Shown: positions 48,889-58,300 of the stretch, piece after piece
Numbering within the stretch: position 1 is the first letter of the stretch
Layout: every line of letters begins with the position of its first letter
Origin: JAAXGX01 sp965203565
Lineage (GTDB): Bacteria; Acidobacteriota; Vicinamibacteria; Vicinamibacterales; UBA8438
NCBI GenBank assembly: GCA_965203565.1
Contig: OZ241896.1
Location: 744,001-808,000 of the forward strand
Reading direction: 5' to 3'
DNA length: 64,000 nt
The notes under the pieces: model-generated
Seen by the model: the letters and a program-made list of their open reading frames with translations, nothing else
The model's database searches: none
What the model was told of the DNA's origin: nothing
Position numbers and translations under genes: made by a program

Positions 48889-51149
48889 CGACCGAAACGT
48901 TGCCGTTCCGTCCGTACGCCCGCTTGCTGACCATGCTCGGCGACCAGTTGATCAAGAACGAGCGGATCGCGCTGGTCGAGCTGATCAAGAACGCGTACGA
49001 CGCGGACGCCGACCGGGTCGAGGTGCGGTTCGAGGACTTCAATCCCGACATGACGCACAACTCGAATTCCCGGATCGTGGTCGAGGATGACGGCGCCGGC
49101 ATGACGGCCGACACCGTGCGGCGGGACTGGATGAATCCGGCCGCGCCGACGAAGCACCTCGCCAAGCGGGCGGGACGACGAAAGACGCCGGGCAAGGGAA
49201 GAATCATTCAGGGCGAGAAAGGCATCGGCCGGTTCGCGATTCTCAAGCTGGGCAAGTTCGTCACGGTGACGACGCGGCCGCCCGATTCGGAGCTGGAAAT
49301 CAGGTTGACCTACGACTTCGCACGGTTCGACGACGACTTCGTGTCCGAGAACGACGAGCAGAAAGAGATTTTCCTGGACGAGATCGGAATCGAGTTTTCA
49401 CAGGTCGTCCCGACGGTGCTGCCGGGCGCGCAGCACGGCGCCGTGATCGAGATTCGGGAGTTGAAGGGAGCCTGGAACGACGGGATCATCGATCAGTTGT
49501 GCCGCGACGTCTCCGACCTGACGGACCCGGTGTCGCGGATCACGCACAAGGAAGGTCCCGGCCGCTTCGACATCGAAATATTCCTCAACGGCGAACGTCG
49601 ATTCGTGGACGCCGATCGGGAGTCGCTGAAGGCGTTGATAGAAGACAAGGCGGTGTTGAAGATAACGGGCGGTTTTCGGCCCTCCGAGACCAGATTCACT
49701 TTCAAGGTCAACGACGCCGACGCTGAAATCGGTCTGCAGGACCCGAAGGTTACCGGTCTGTGGGTGTGGCGAGAACGCTTCGGCAGAAAACGCCGTGACG
49801 GTGCGGCCGAACAGATGCCGATGGCCTTTCGATCCCGGTCGGACGTCGACGGGAAGAAACGCGCATCGGGCGTGGACGCCGTGTTCGCCTGCGGAGACTT
49901 CGCATTCCATTTCTACATCTTCGATTTTTCCAGAGGGATCGGTGGTCGCCACGAACTGAAACAGGCTGAAAAGAACCAGTTGAAAGAGCACCGGATCTAT
50001 CTGTACCGAGATGACGTGCGGGTGTATCCCTACGGCGATCCGGACGACGACTGGCTGAATATCGACGTGACCCGGGGCACGGGGCGGGCCGGCGATTTTT
50101 TCAGCAACGACCAGATTGTCGGCTGGATCGACATCACGCAGGAAGGCAACCCGAAGCTGCGGGACAAGACCAATCGGGAGGGCTTGATCGAAACCGGCGG
50201 CGCAGTCAGAGATCTCATCTTCCTGGTGCGGCTCTTTCTGTCTTACGTCAAGCAGCATCCCTATGCGCATCATCAGCAGAAACAGCGCGATCGCAGCGCC
50301 GCCCGGTTCATGCGGGATGAGGTGGTCGCGCAGAGCCTGGCGGATTTGCGGCGGGGACTTGAAGAGGCAGGTCAGAAGGCGCAGGTCCGCGACGTCGCGC
50401 AGATCGAGGCGGCCTACGAGCGCGAGAAACAGTACCTGTCGCAACGTGCGGAGACCGCGGAGGATCTGGCCGGCGTCGGCCTGTCCGTGGAGATGGCGTC
50501 CCACGACATCATGCTGCTGCTTGACCGCGCGCTGCAGATTGGCGGGCGGCTCGCCAAGATGGCGGGAACGGCGGGGAAAGAAGAATTGCGGATGCTGGCG
50601 GACATGCTGGTAGGCGTCCTGCAACAGGTCGTGGACGGGATGCGGGACGTTCAGATCCTGTTCAAGTCGTCGCGGCGGCGCCGGAAGGCGCAGAAGATCG
50701 AACCGGTGCTCGACAGAATCCACAAGATCTACGAGACTCTCCTGAAGCAGAGGGGCATCCTTTACCGGAAAGTCGCGGCCGGCCGTTCGCCGCTGGCCGC
50801 CAACACCACCGACGGGGTGATCATGCAGGTCTTGATCAACCTGTTCGACAACGCCGCCTACTGGCTGGAGACCGTCGATCCGTCGAAGCGGGAGATTCTC
50901 GTCACCCTGGATGGAGAGCGGAGTGAACTGATTTTCTCGGACAGCGGCCCCGGCGTCGATCCGGAAGACCTGCCGTACATCTTCGAGCCGTTCTACTCCG
51001 CGAAAGGTGAGGAGGGGAGAGGCCTGGGGCTGTACATCGCCCGCCAACTGCTGGAACGGCACGACTATCGCATCGCGACCGTGGAAGATCACCGGAAGGT
51101 CCTGCCGGGCGCCAACTTCGTCGTGAGCTTCGTGAAGGAGGACGTCTGA
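48885..51149 (+). CDS. Double-GHKL protein: MutL/MORC-like ATPase fused to a histidine-kinase ATPase
   Basis: 754 residues. The N-terminal GHKL ATPase: ALVELIKNAYDADADRVEV (Glu32, Asn36), VVEDDGAGMT (66-74) and QGEKGIGRFAILKLG. A central coiled region carries LSVEMASHDIMLLLDRAL, whose His540 could be an H-box His. A second, kinase-type GHKL domain follows: MQVLINLFDNAAYWLE, FSDSGPGVDPEDLPYIFEPF and GRGLGLYIARQLL. No membrane segment, so cytosolic. Translationally coupled on both sides, with a REC-like gene downstream. Looks like a soluble two-component sensor in which the first ATPase clamp detects nucleic acid or a phage product (inference). Confidence 0.8.
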   Translation: MTTETLPFRPYARLLTMLGDQLIKNERIALVELIKNAYDADADRVEVRFEDFNPDMTHNSNSRIVVEDDGAGMTADTVRRDWMNPAAPTKHLAKRAGRRKTPGKGRIIQGEKGIGRFAILKLGKFVTVTTRPPDSELEIRLTYDFARFDDDFVSENDEQKEIFLDEIGIEFSQVVPTVLPGAQHGAVIEIRELKGAWNDGIIDQLCRDVSDLTDPVSRITHKEGPGRFDIEIFLNGERRFVDADRESLKALIEDKAVLKITGGFRPSETRFTFKVNDADAEIGLQDPKVTGLWVWRERFGRKRRDGAAEQMPMAFRSRSDVDGKKRASGVDAVFACGDFAFHFYIFDFSRGIGGRHELKQAEKNQLKEHRIYLYRDDVRVYPYGDPDDDWLNIDVTRGTGRAGDFFSNDQIVGWIDITQEGNPKLRDKTNREGLIETGGAVRDLIFLVRLFLSYVKQHPYAHHQQKQRDRSAARFMRDEVVAQSLADLRRGLEEAGQKAQVRDVAQIEAAYEREKQYLSQRAETAEDLAGVGLSVEMASHDIMLLLDRALQIGGRLAKMAGTAGKEELRMLADMLVGVLQQVVDGMRDVQILFKSSRRRRKAQKIEPVLDRIHKIYETLLKQRGILYRKVAAGRSPLAANTTDGVIMQVLINLFDNAAYWLETVDPSKREILVTLDGERSELIFSDSGPGVDPEDLPYIFEPFYSAKGEEGRGLGLYIARQLLERHDYRIATVEDHRKVLPGANFVVSFVKEDV

Positions 51150-52333
51150 TGGACGTCAAGGACCTGTTGTCCGGCATCGCCGTGGTGATCGACGACAGGA
51201 TCGACGCCGGCGCAGGCGGCGGCGGAGAGAATGAAGACGACGACAGGATTGCCGAGATCGTGCGGCGGCTGGAGCAGGAGTGGGACTTGCCGTGCTACAC
51301 GACGAGCGCGATGCCGCCGGAAAGCATGTGGCCCGGTCTGCTGCGGGCGGCCAGCTTCATCCTGCTGGACTGGAAGCGGTGGCCGAACGGCGCGGCCGAG
51401 TTGGAGCGGCACGGAGTCCAGGAGAACATCCGGTTTCTCGAGCAGGCGAAAGACTACTTCGCGCCGGTCTTCATCTTCACCAAGGAAGATCCGGAAGACG
51501 TCAAGGCGGAGTTGCCGGCGTCGATCTACAGCGAAGAGACGGCCGGCAAGAGTTTCGTGTTCATCCAGCGTAAAAAGGAACTGCTGTCCGACGACGCTCT
51601 GAACCTGGAGGCCGTTAAACGCTGGATGAGGGGCAACGCATCCGTGTACGCCCTGAAGGCGTGGGATCGAACGTTCCTTGCCGCCAGGAAGGAATTGTTC
51701 GGGTCGATGTACGCCAGAAGCGCCGACTGGCCGAAGGTGTTCTGGAGGGCGTACGAAGACGACGGCGTTGATCCGGGATCGTCTCTAACGCATCTGATCA
51801 GCGATAACCTTCGGGGACGCATGCGAACAGGATCGTTCGAGGCCGAAGTGTTCGCTGATCAAGGCGCCGACGTCTCCGAGAAGGATCTGCGGGCGCTGAT
51901 TGCAGAGGTCAGTTTTCAACTACGGAGCACCCTGCCGACGAACGAAATCAGATGCGGTGATCTGTTCAAGGTGTCAACAGATAAATTTCTACTCAACATG
52001 CGCCCCGATTGTGACTGTGTTCCGCGAGGAGGAGGGGATGTCGATTTGTACTGCATAGCGGGAAAACGAATGCGGGATGCGGAGCTTGGTGAGCAGTATC
52101 AGGAAGGACATTTCAATGAGAGGGTGTGGGAAAGCATCGCCTTTTCCGTGTATAAGGGACGAAGCCTGCGGTTCGACTTCAGAAAGTTCAGCGTTGAAAA
52201 ATATTCGTTCTTGAGGGAGAAGCATATCGGTCGTTTGCTGCACCCGTATCTGACAAGACTCCAGCAGCGGTACGCCCTGTGTCTTCAACGGCAGGGGCTG
52301 CCTCGCATTCCCGAAGGGGCGCTGCCCGGGTAG
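51149..52333 (+). CDS. REC-like receiver domain protein with an unknown C-terminal domain
   Basis: 394 residues. The first about 140 fit a receiver fold: AVVIDDRID (acid pair D15-D16), SFILLDWKRW (candidate phospho-acceptor D74), APVFIFTKEDPED (Thr at strand 4) and SFVFIQRKKEL (Lys at strand 5). The remaining 250 residues match no output domain I know and contain no HTH, so a DNA-binding regulator is unlikely. Start overlaps the GHKL stop by one base. G+C falls towards the 3' end. Predicted partner and possible effector of the GHKL kinase. Confidence 0.65.
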   Translation: MDVKDLLSGIAVVIDDRIDAGAGGGGENEDDDRIAEIVRRLEQEWDLPCYTTSAMPPESMWPGLLRAASFILLDWKRWPNGAAELERHGVQENIRFLEQAKDYFAPVFIFTKEDPEDVKAELPASIYSEETAGKSFVFIQRKKELLSDDALNLEAVKRWMRGNASVYALKAWDRTFLAARKELFGSMYARSADWPKVFWRAYEDDGVDPGSSLTHLISDNLRGRMRTGSFEAEVFADQGADVSEKDLRALIAEVSFQLRSTLPTNEIRCGDLFKVSTDKFLLNMRPDCDCVPRGGGDVDLYCIAGKRMRDAELGEQYQEGHFNERVWESIAFSVYKGRSLRFDFRKFSVEKYSFLREKHIGRLLHPYLTRLQQRYALCLQRQGLPRIPEGALPG

Positions 52334-52380
52334 CATCCCGGTACGAGCGACCGACGTACCGATACTGAGAAGACCAGCCG

Positions 52381-53685
52381 ATGAAGACGCTGTTCCACAG
52401 GCTGAAGCTCTCCGGGCTCCTGTCGTTCGGGCCGGAAGGGATCGATCTGCCGATGGAGCGGCTGAACGTGCTGATCGGCCCGAACGGTTCGGGAAAATCC
52501 AACCTGCTGGAGGCTGTCTCGTTGCTCCAGTCGGCGCCGCGCGGCATCGGGGAGCCGATCGCGCGAATGGGCGGCGTTCGAGAGTGGATGTGGAAAGGGG
52601 AGGAAGCGCCCGATTCGATGATCGTCGACGTCAAGGTCAGCTTCTTGCCGGGACCGATGAGCCGTGCGCCGAGCACGATTTTCCATGAACGCAATGTGCG
52701 ATCCATAGCCGACATCCCGCCCGGCGGAATGTTGCGGCACTGCTTGACACTGGCGGACCGGGACGGAAAATCCGCCGTGGCCGAGGAGCGGGTCGAACCT
52801 TTGGAGACACGGCCGGAAACGCACGACGAGACGGCTTATTATCGGCCTCCAAAGGACGAGAAGGTCGCGGCGGCGTTGCATGCCGCCGTCCAGGAGATTT
52901 CAAAATCCGGGAATGCGCCAAGCGGTCCCTTCCCTGCGTTCCTTCACGCTCGTGAAGACGCTTTGGAGTTCGCCGGTTCGTACAGACCCGACGAGTCGCT
53001 GCTCTCTTTCTTCGCAAGTCCGGGATTTCCAGCATTGTGGCATCTGAAGGAGCAGTACGGCCGCATCCGTCTCTACCGCGACTGGTCGTTCGGGCCGGAT
53101 GCGAAGTTACGCCGGCCGTGCAGCGCGCATGCGCGGAGCGATTTCCTCGACGAGGGCGGAGAGAACCTGCCGCTCGTGCTCTCGCATCTGCACGGTGCGC
53201 ACAAGCAGAGGCTTCTGGAAGCCGTGCGCAAGCTGTTCGAAGGCATCGTCGACTTCCAGTGCCCGGTGACCGGCGGAATGGTGTCGCTGTTCCTGGAAGA
53301 GTCCGGCAACCGCTCGATCCCGGCCACGCGCCTGTCGGACGGGACCCTGCGCTACCTCTGCCTGCTGGCCGTCCTGCTGCATCCGGAACCGCCCTCGCTG
53401 ATCGGCATCGAGGAGCCGGAACTGGGGCTGCACCCGGACCTGCTGCCGACGCTGGCCGACCTGCTGGTCGAAGCGTCCGAGCGCACCCAGTTGATCGTGA
53501 CGACGCACTCGGACGTGCTCGTGGACGCGTTGACGGATCAGCCGGAGAGCGTCGTGGTCTGCGAGAAGCACGACGGGCGGACGCAGATGCGGCGTCTCGA
53601 CAAGGCGGATCTCGCCAAGTGGTTGCAGGAGTATCGACTCGGCGACCTCTGGACCTCCGGCGAGCTGGGCGGCAACCGGTGGTGA
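52381..53685 (+). CDS. AAA ATPase of the RecF/SMC-like (AAA_21, COG4637-type) group
   Basis: 434 residues. KLSGLLSFGPEGIDLPMERL leads to Walker A IGPNGSGKSN (33-41), the ABC signature-like TRLSDGTLRYLCLLAVL near residue 320, Walker B LIGIEEPELGLHP near 340, and the D/H-loop VTTHSDVLVDAL. Such ATPases pair with small Toprim-like DUF4276 proteins, and exactly that gene follows (overlap GTGA or 2-bp gap). No transmembrane part. The pair is seen near restriction and toxin genes. This ATPase is intact, but its partner has an internal stop. Confidence 0.85.
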   Translation: MKTLFHRLKLSGLLSFGPEGIDLPMERLNVLIGPNGSGKSNLLEAVSLLQSAPRGIGEPIARMGGVREWMWKGEEAPDSMIVDVKVSFLPGPMSRAPSTIFHERNVRSIADIPPGGMLRHCLTLADRDGKSAVAEERVEPLETRPETHDETAYYRPPKDEKVAAALHAAVQEISKSGNAPSGPFPAFLHAREDALEFAGSYRPDESLLSFFASPGFPALWHLKEQYGRIRLYRDWSFGPDAKLRRPCSAHARSDFLDEGGENLPLVLSHLHGAHKQRLLEAVRKLFEGIVDFQCPVTGGMVSLFLEESGNRSIPATRLSDGTLRYLCLLAVLLHPEPPSLIGIEEPELGLHPDLLPTLADLLVEASERTQLIVTTHSDVLVDALTDQPESVVVCEKHDGRTQMRRLDKADLAKWLQEYRLGDLWTSGELGGNRW

Positions 53686-53687
53686 CG

Positions 53688-54272
53688 ATGACGGTGTACA
53701 TCGAAGGCGGGGGCGACGGTCGGTCCCTTCGCGCCCGTTTCCGCGAGGGCTGGAGGCAGTTTCTTCAGTCAGCCGGCGCAGGCAGGGTGAAGATAGTGCG
53801 GAGCGGCGGGCGCGAGCAGACTTTCCAGCGTTTCGCCGCCGCCGTGACGGCTGTCGGTCCTCGCGCGGCGATACTTCTGCTGGTTGACAGCGAGGGGCCG
53901 GTGGCGGAGGGACGTGCGGTCTGGGAGCACCTCGGCGTCCGTGACCGTTGGACACGTCCCGACGGCGCGGACGACGATCAGGCGTTCCTGATGGTGCAGG
54001 TCATGGAGACGTGGTTTCTCGCCGACCGTCACGCCTTGCAGAAGTACTTCGGCGCCGGGTTCCGGTAGAACGCCATCCGGGACTGGCCGGCTCCGGAGGA
54101 CGTTCCGAAGGCGACGGTCCTGGAGGCGCTCGACCGCGCAACCGCTTCCTGCAGCAGGCGTTACGTCAAGGGTAGAGCGTCGTTCGAACTGCTGGCGCGG
54201 ATCGACCCGGCGCGCGTCGAGGCGGCCTGCCCGCACGCCCGGGTGTTTCTGGATCGGTTGAGGGCGTCATGA
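53688..54272 (+). pseudogene. DUF4276 Toprim-like protein interrupted by an in-frame TAG
   Basis: The reading MTVYIEGGGDGRSLRARFRE ... ILLLVDSEGPV ... FLMVQVMETWFLADRHALQKYFGAGFR stops at TAG 54066-54068, then continues in the same frame as NAIRDWPAPEDVPKATVLEAL ... YVKGRASFELLARIDP ... HARVFLDRLRAS to TGA 54272. Family members read F-x-E-N-A-L at this place, so a GAG-to-TAG change explains it. Without the stop the product is 194 residues, the usual length. The conserved acidic residues lie before the stop, but the C-terminal helices are lost. Either recent inactivation or amber readthrough. Confidence 0.8.
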
Positions 54273-54499
54273 CGAAACGGAAAGAACACGACGAGAACCC
54301 CCCGCCGCCGGCCCCGGACGCCCCGAATTCTTTCGATTTCTGGACGTCGCCGACCCTGGACGAACTGGCGAAGGCGCAGAACGTCGGCCCGCTGGACGTG
54401 CGCGCGATCTTCGGCAAGTGGCCGGGAGACGAGGACGACGGCTTCGAGGCGGACATCGACGAACTGCGACACCCCGGGGGCACGGCGGACGACGGGTGA
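54269..54499 (+). CDS. Small antitoxin-like protein
   Basis: 76 residues, acidic and proline-rich at the start (ENPPPPAPDAPNSFDFW), with SPTLDELAKAQNVGPLDV and FGKWPGDEDDGFEADIDELR. The pattern WxSPTLDELAxxQxV is common in short proteins beside PIN or other toxins; no toxin follows directly here. The ATG overlaps the DUF4276 stop (ATGA). Confidence 0.55.
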   Translation: MTKRKEHDENPPPPAPDAPNSFDFWTSPTLDELAKAQNVGPLDVRAIFGKWPGDEDDGFEADIDELRHPGGTADDG

Positions 54500-54578
54500 T
54501 GGCCCGGGGTCTCCGCACGGTCTCCGCACCTCGCCACGGGGCTGGCATGAAGCGCCGATTTCCCGTGCCCCTGACTTT

Positions 54579-54594
54579 CGCATATCGATGTGCG
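54579..54594. promoter_or_regulatory. Palindrome and -10 box upstream of higB
   Basis: CGCATATCGATGTGCG is a 16-bp palindrome with one symmetric mismatch pair, centred on ATCGAT, ending 15 bp before the higB GTG. It sits between a CTGACT (-35-like, 54571) and GATATT (-10-like, 54594-54599), as expected for an autoregulated toxin-antitoxin promoter bound by HigA. Confidence 0.55.
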
Positions 54595-54609
54595 ATATTC
54601 TCGGACATC

Positions 54610-55050
54610 GTGATTCGGAGCTTCCGCTGTGGGGAGACGGAGCGGCTGGCCCGCGGTCATCGGGTGCGGCGGTTCGTCGGTTTCGAGCGGGTCGCCCAAC
54701 GGAAGCTCGCTCAACTGGACGCCGCCGCGACGCTCGACTTTCTTCGCGCGCCGCCGGGGAATCGGCTCGAGGCGTTGCGAGGAGACCGATCGGGTTCGTA
54801 CAGCATCCGGATCAACGACCGGTGGCGGCTCTGTTTCCGCTTTGCGGATGGCAATGCCTACCAGCCCGTGGCGGAGGTCCCCGCTGCATTCGAGCGGCGA
54901 TGCATCCCGCCTGACGGCGTTGTTCGTCGGTTGCGTATGCCCAATATGCGCCCTCCTCACGCCTTGTCAGCCGGGCGCCTCACCGCTCTCGGTGCGACGC
55001 GGGGTTCCACCACGGGCTGCTACGATGCCGAGATCGTCGATTACCACTGA
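54610..55050 (+). CDS. higB: HigB-type mRNA interferase carrying an in-frame repeat insertion
   Basis: 146 codons, of which residues 85-138 come from the palindromic repeat. Without it the protein is 92 residues, the normal HigB length: VIRSFRCGETERLARGHRVR ... RLEALRGDRSGSYSIRINDR, WRLCFRFADGNAY, then DAEIVDYH. The insertion (158-bp element plus 4-bp CTAC duplication, 162 bp, 54 codons) falls in the last loop, before the final strand, and the frame stays open through it. HigB cuts mRNA on ribosomes. Whether the inserted toxin still folds is unknown; the antitoxin gene 16 bp downstream is intact. Confidence 0.88.
   Translation: MIRSFRCGETERLARGHRVRRFVGFERVAQRKLAQLDAAATLDFLRAPPGNRLEALRGDRSGSYSIRINDRWRLCFRFADGNAYQPVAEVPAAFERRCIPPDGVVRRLRMPNMRPPHALSAGRLTALGATRGSTTGCYDAEIVDYH
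54862..55019 (+). mobile_element. Full copy of the PLECSG palindromic repeat (MITE-like, 158 bp) inside higB
   Basis: Same unit as at 19324-19482 with about four substitutions and one missing base (GGGGTTCC against GGGGATTCC) near the right end. Terminal inverted repeats start CAGCCCGTGG at both ends; the target duplication CTAC is at 54858-54861 and 55020-55023. Removing one CTAC and the element restores GGCAATGCCTACGATGCC, an uninterrupted higB. The missing base makes the net insertion divisible by three. Its antisense frame reads the PLECSG peptide used here as a label. Confidence 0.92.
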
Positions 55051-55066
55051 TCGGGGGGAACTGCCG

Positions 55067-55360
55067 ATGACTCGACTGGAGCCGGTGCACCCGGGCGAGA
55101 TCCTGAAGCACGACTTCATGGAGCCGCTGGCGCTGTCGTCCACCGCGCTGGCGAAGGCGATCGGCGTCACGCCGGCGCGGATCAACGAGATCGTGCGCCG
55201 CCGCCGCGGCGTCACCGCGGAGACGGCGCTGCGTCTCGCCCGGTACTTCAACACCGACGCCCAGAGCTGGATGAATCTTCAGGGGCGGTACGAACTCGCC
55301 CTCGCGGAGCGGGAGGCGGCTGGCGCCTTGGACGCCATCCGTCCGCGGGAAGTGGCCTGA
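55067..55360 (+). CDS. higA: HigA-family XRE antitoxin
   Basis: 97 residues. EPVHPGEILKHDFMEPLALS is the HigA start, followed by the HTH TALAKAIGVTPARINEIVRR, RRGVTAETALRLARYFNT and the C-terminal SWMNLQGRYELALAE. It neutralises HigB and represses the operon. Strong Shine-Dalgarno GGGGGGA at 55053-55059. Its stop is 1 bp before hsdR. Confidence 0.95.
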   Translation: MTRLEPVHPGEILKHDFMEPLALSSTALAKAIGVTPARINEIVRRRRGVTAETALRLARYFNTDAQSWMNLQGRYELALAEREAAGALDAIRPREVA

Positions 55361-55361
55361 C

Positions 55362-58300
55362 GTGAAGCCGACCGGCGAAGCGGCCTTCGAAACGGTCATC
55401 GAGGCGCATCTGCTGGCGCACGGCTGCGTCGCCGTGCCCGGCGCCGGCTTCGACCGCGAGCGGGCCGTCTTTCCCGACACCGCGCTCGCGTTCGTCCGCG
55501 AGACGCAGCCGAAGGAGTGGGGCCGGCTCGAAGCGCTGCTGGGCGCGGGCGCCGGCGCGCAGGCGCTGGCCGACCTGTGCAAGTGGATGGATGCGCACGG
55601 CGCGCTGGCGACGCTGCGCCACGGCTTCAAGTGCCACGGCCGGACGTTGCGCATCGCCTTCTTCCGCCCCGCCCACGGGCTGAACCCGGAGCTCGACGCG
55701 CGCTACGCCGCCAACCGGGTCGGCGTCACCCGGCAGTTGCGCTTCTCGCCCCGCTCGGAGCAGTCGCTCGACGTGGTGCTGAGCGTCAACGGCGTGCCGG
55801 TCGTCACGGTCGAGCTGAAGAACCCGCTGACCGGGCAGACCGTCGAGGACGCGCGCCGGCAGTACCGGCGCGACCGCGACCCCCGCGAGCCGATCTTCGC
55901 GTTCAAGCGGCGGACGCTCGTGCACTTCGCCGCCGACACCGAGTCGGTGGCGATGACCACCCGGCTCGCCGGCGCCGCGACGCGCTTCCTGCCGTTCGAC
56001 CAGGGCCGCGGCGGGGGCGCCGGCAACCCGCCCGACCCGGCGGGGCGCGGCTACCGCACGGCGTACCTGTGGGAGGAGGTCCTCGCGCGCGACAGCCTGC
56101 TCGACCTGCTGGCGCGGTTCCTCCACCTGCAGACCGTCGAGAAGCGCGACGACCGCGGCCGGCGGGCGCCGGTCGAGACGATGATCTTCCCCCGCCACCA
56201 CCAGTTGCAGGCGGTGCGCCTGCTCGCGGAGACGGCGCGGCGGGAAGGCGTCGGGCGCAACGCCCTCGTCGAGCACTCCGCGGGCAGCGGCAAGAGCAAC
56301 ACCATCGCGTGGCTCGCGCACCGCCTCGCGTCGCTGCACGACGCCGGGGACCGCCGCGTCTTCGACACCGTCGTCGTGGTGACCGACCGCGTGGTGCTCG
56401 ACCAGCAGCTCCAGGACGCCATCCACCAGTTCGAGCACAAGCGCGGCGTGGTGCGGAAGATCGACGGCGGGTCGCGGCAGCTCGCCGAGGCGCTGGAGCA
56501 GGCGGTCCCCATCGTGGTCACGACGCTCCAGAAGTTCCCCTTCGTCTCCCGGCAGTTGCTCCGGCTGGCCGAGGAGCGGGGCGCGGAGGGAACCGGCGTG
56601 CTGCCGACCCGCCGCTGCGCCGTGGTCGTCGACGAGGCGCACAGCTCGCAGGGGGGCGAGGCGGCGACCGAGTTGAAGGCGCTGCTCGGCGGCGAGGCGT
56701 TGCGCGCCGAGGCGCAGCGGGGCGCGGCCGAGGAGGGCCGCGGCGACCTGGAGGAGCTGTTCGTCGCCCTGGCGAAGCGGGGCCGGCAGGCGAACCTGAG
56801 CTTCTTCGCCTTCACGGCGACGCCCAAGCACCGGACGCTGAAGGTGTTCGGCCGCGGCGGGCGGCCCGCGCACCGCTACACGATGCGGCAGGCGATCGAG
56901 GAAGGGTTCATCCTCGACGTGCTGAAGCACTACACGTCGTACGCCGCCTACTACCGGCTCCTGAAGGCGTGCGCCGACGACCCGCACGTGGAGCGGAAGA
57001 AGGCGGCCCGTGCGCTCGCGCGCTTCCTGCGGCTGCATCCGCACAACGTCGCGCAGAAGACGGAAGTGATGGTCGAGCACTTCCAGGCGGTCACCCGCCA
57101 CCGGATCGGCGGGCGCGCCAAGGCGATGGTGGTCACCGGCTCGCGTCTCGAGGCGGTCCGCTACAAGCAGAGCTTCGACCGTTACGTCCGCAGGAAGGGC
57201 TACGCCATCCGCTCGCTGGTGGCGTTCTCGGGCGCGGTGGAGGACGACCAACTGCCGGGCGTCACGTACACCGAAGAGCAGATGAACGACGGCGTCCGCG
57301 AGAAGGAGCTGCCGGAGCGCTTCGCCGCCCCGGACCACCACGTGCTGCTCGTCGCCGAGAAGTACCAGACCGGCTTCGACCAGCCGCTGCTGCACACGAT
57401 GTACGTCGACAAGCGGCTGGCCGGCATCCAGGCCGTGCAGACCCTCTCGCGCCTCAACCGCGTCCACCCGCTGAAGGAGGACACCTTCGTCCTCGACTTC
57501 GTCAACGACCGCGAGGAGATCCGCGAGGCGTTCAAGACGTACTACGAGGGCGCCGCGCTGGGCGAGGAGGTCGATCCGGCGCGGATGTACGTCGTCAAGG
57601 GCGAGCTCGACGCCTCGGGCGTCTATCTCGACGAGGAGGTCGAGCGCTTCTGCGCGGCGTACTTCAAGCCGGTGCGGCGGCAGAGCGCGGCGGACCACCG
57701 GGCCATGAACGCGGCGCTCGACCCGGCCGCCGCCCGGTTCGCGGCGCGGCTCGACGAGGACGAGGAAGCGGCGGAAGTCTGGCGCGGCAAGGCGCAGGCG
57801 TTCCGCAACCTCTACGCGTTCCTGAGCCAGGTGATTCCCTACCAGGATTCGGACCTCGAGCGCCTGTACGTCTATCTCCGCCACCTGTCGGCGAAGCTGC
57901 CGCGCCGGCGGTCCGGCCCCGCCTACCGCTTCGACGACGAGGTGCGGCTGGAGTACTACCGCCTGCAGAAGATCGGCGAGGGGTCGATTCCGCTCGCCGA
58001 GGGCGATGCGCAGGCGCTGGACGGGCCGACCGAGGTGGGCAGCGGCGCCGCCCGCGCCGAGGAGGTCCCCCTCTCGCGGCTCATCGACGTCGTCAACGAA
58101 CGCTTCGGCGCCGACTTCACCGAGGCCGACCAGCTCTTCTTCGATCAGGTCGTCGAGGCCGCGGTCTCCGACGGCGAGCTGCGCCGCACCGCCGCGGTCA
58201 ACCCCGAGGCCCGGTTCGGACTGGTGTTCCGGCAGTTGATCGAGCGCCTGTTCGTCGAACGGATGGACCAGAACGAGGAGATCTTCGTCCGCTTCATGAA

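Noticed and set aside
48885..52333. GHKL/REC pair as the described Detocs system
   Set aside because: The receiver-like protein is not followed by a phosphorylase effector, and the kinase has an additional MutL/MORC-like ATPase and a linked methylase.
52381..54272. AAA ATPase plus DUF4276 as a retron or OLD-type system
   Set aside because: No reverse transcriptase or structured msr/msd region is nearby, and the ATPase lacks a fused Toprim domain; DUF4276 is separate and broken.
54166..54960. Minus-strand frame beginning MRRAHIGHTQPTNN and running through higB
   Set aside because: Its start lies in the palindromic repeat and the rest is antisense to higB and DUF4276. The same N-terminus at 19422 shows it is repeat-derived, likely to be mis-annotated as a gene family.
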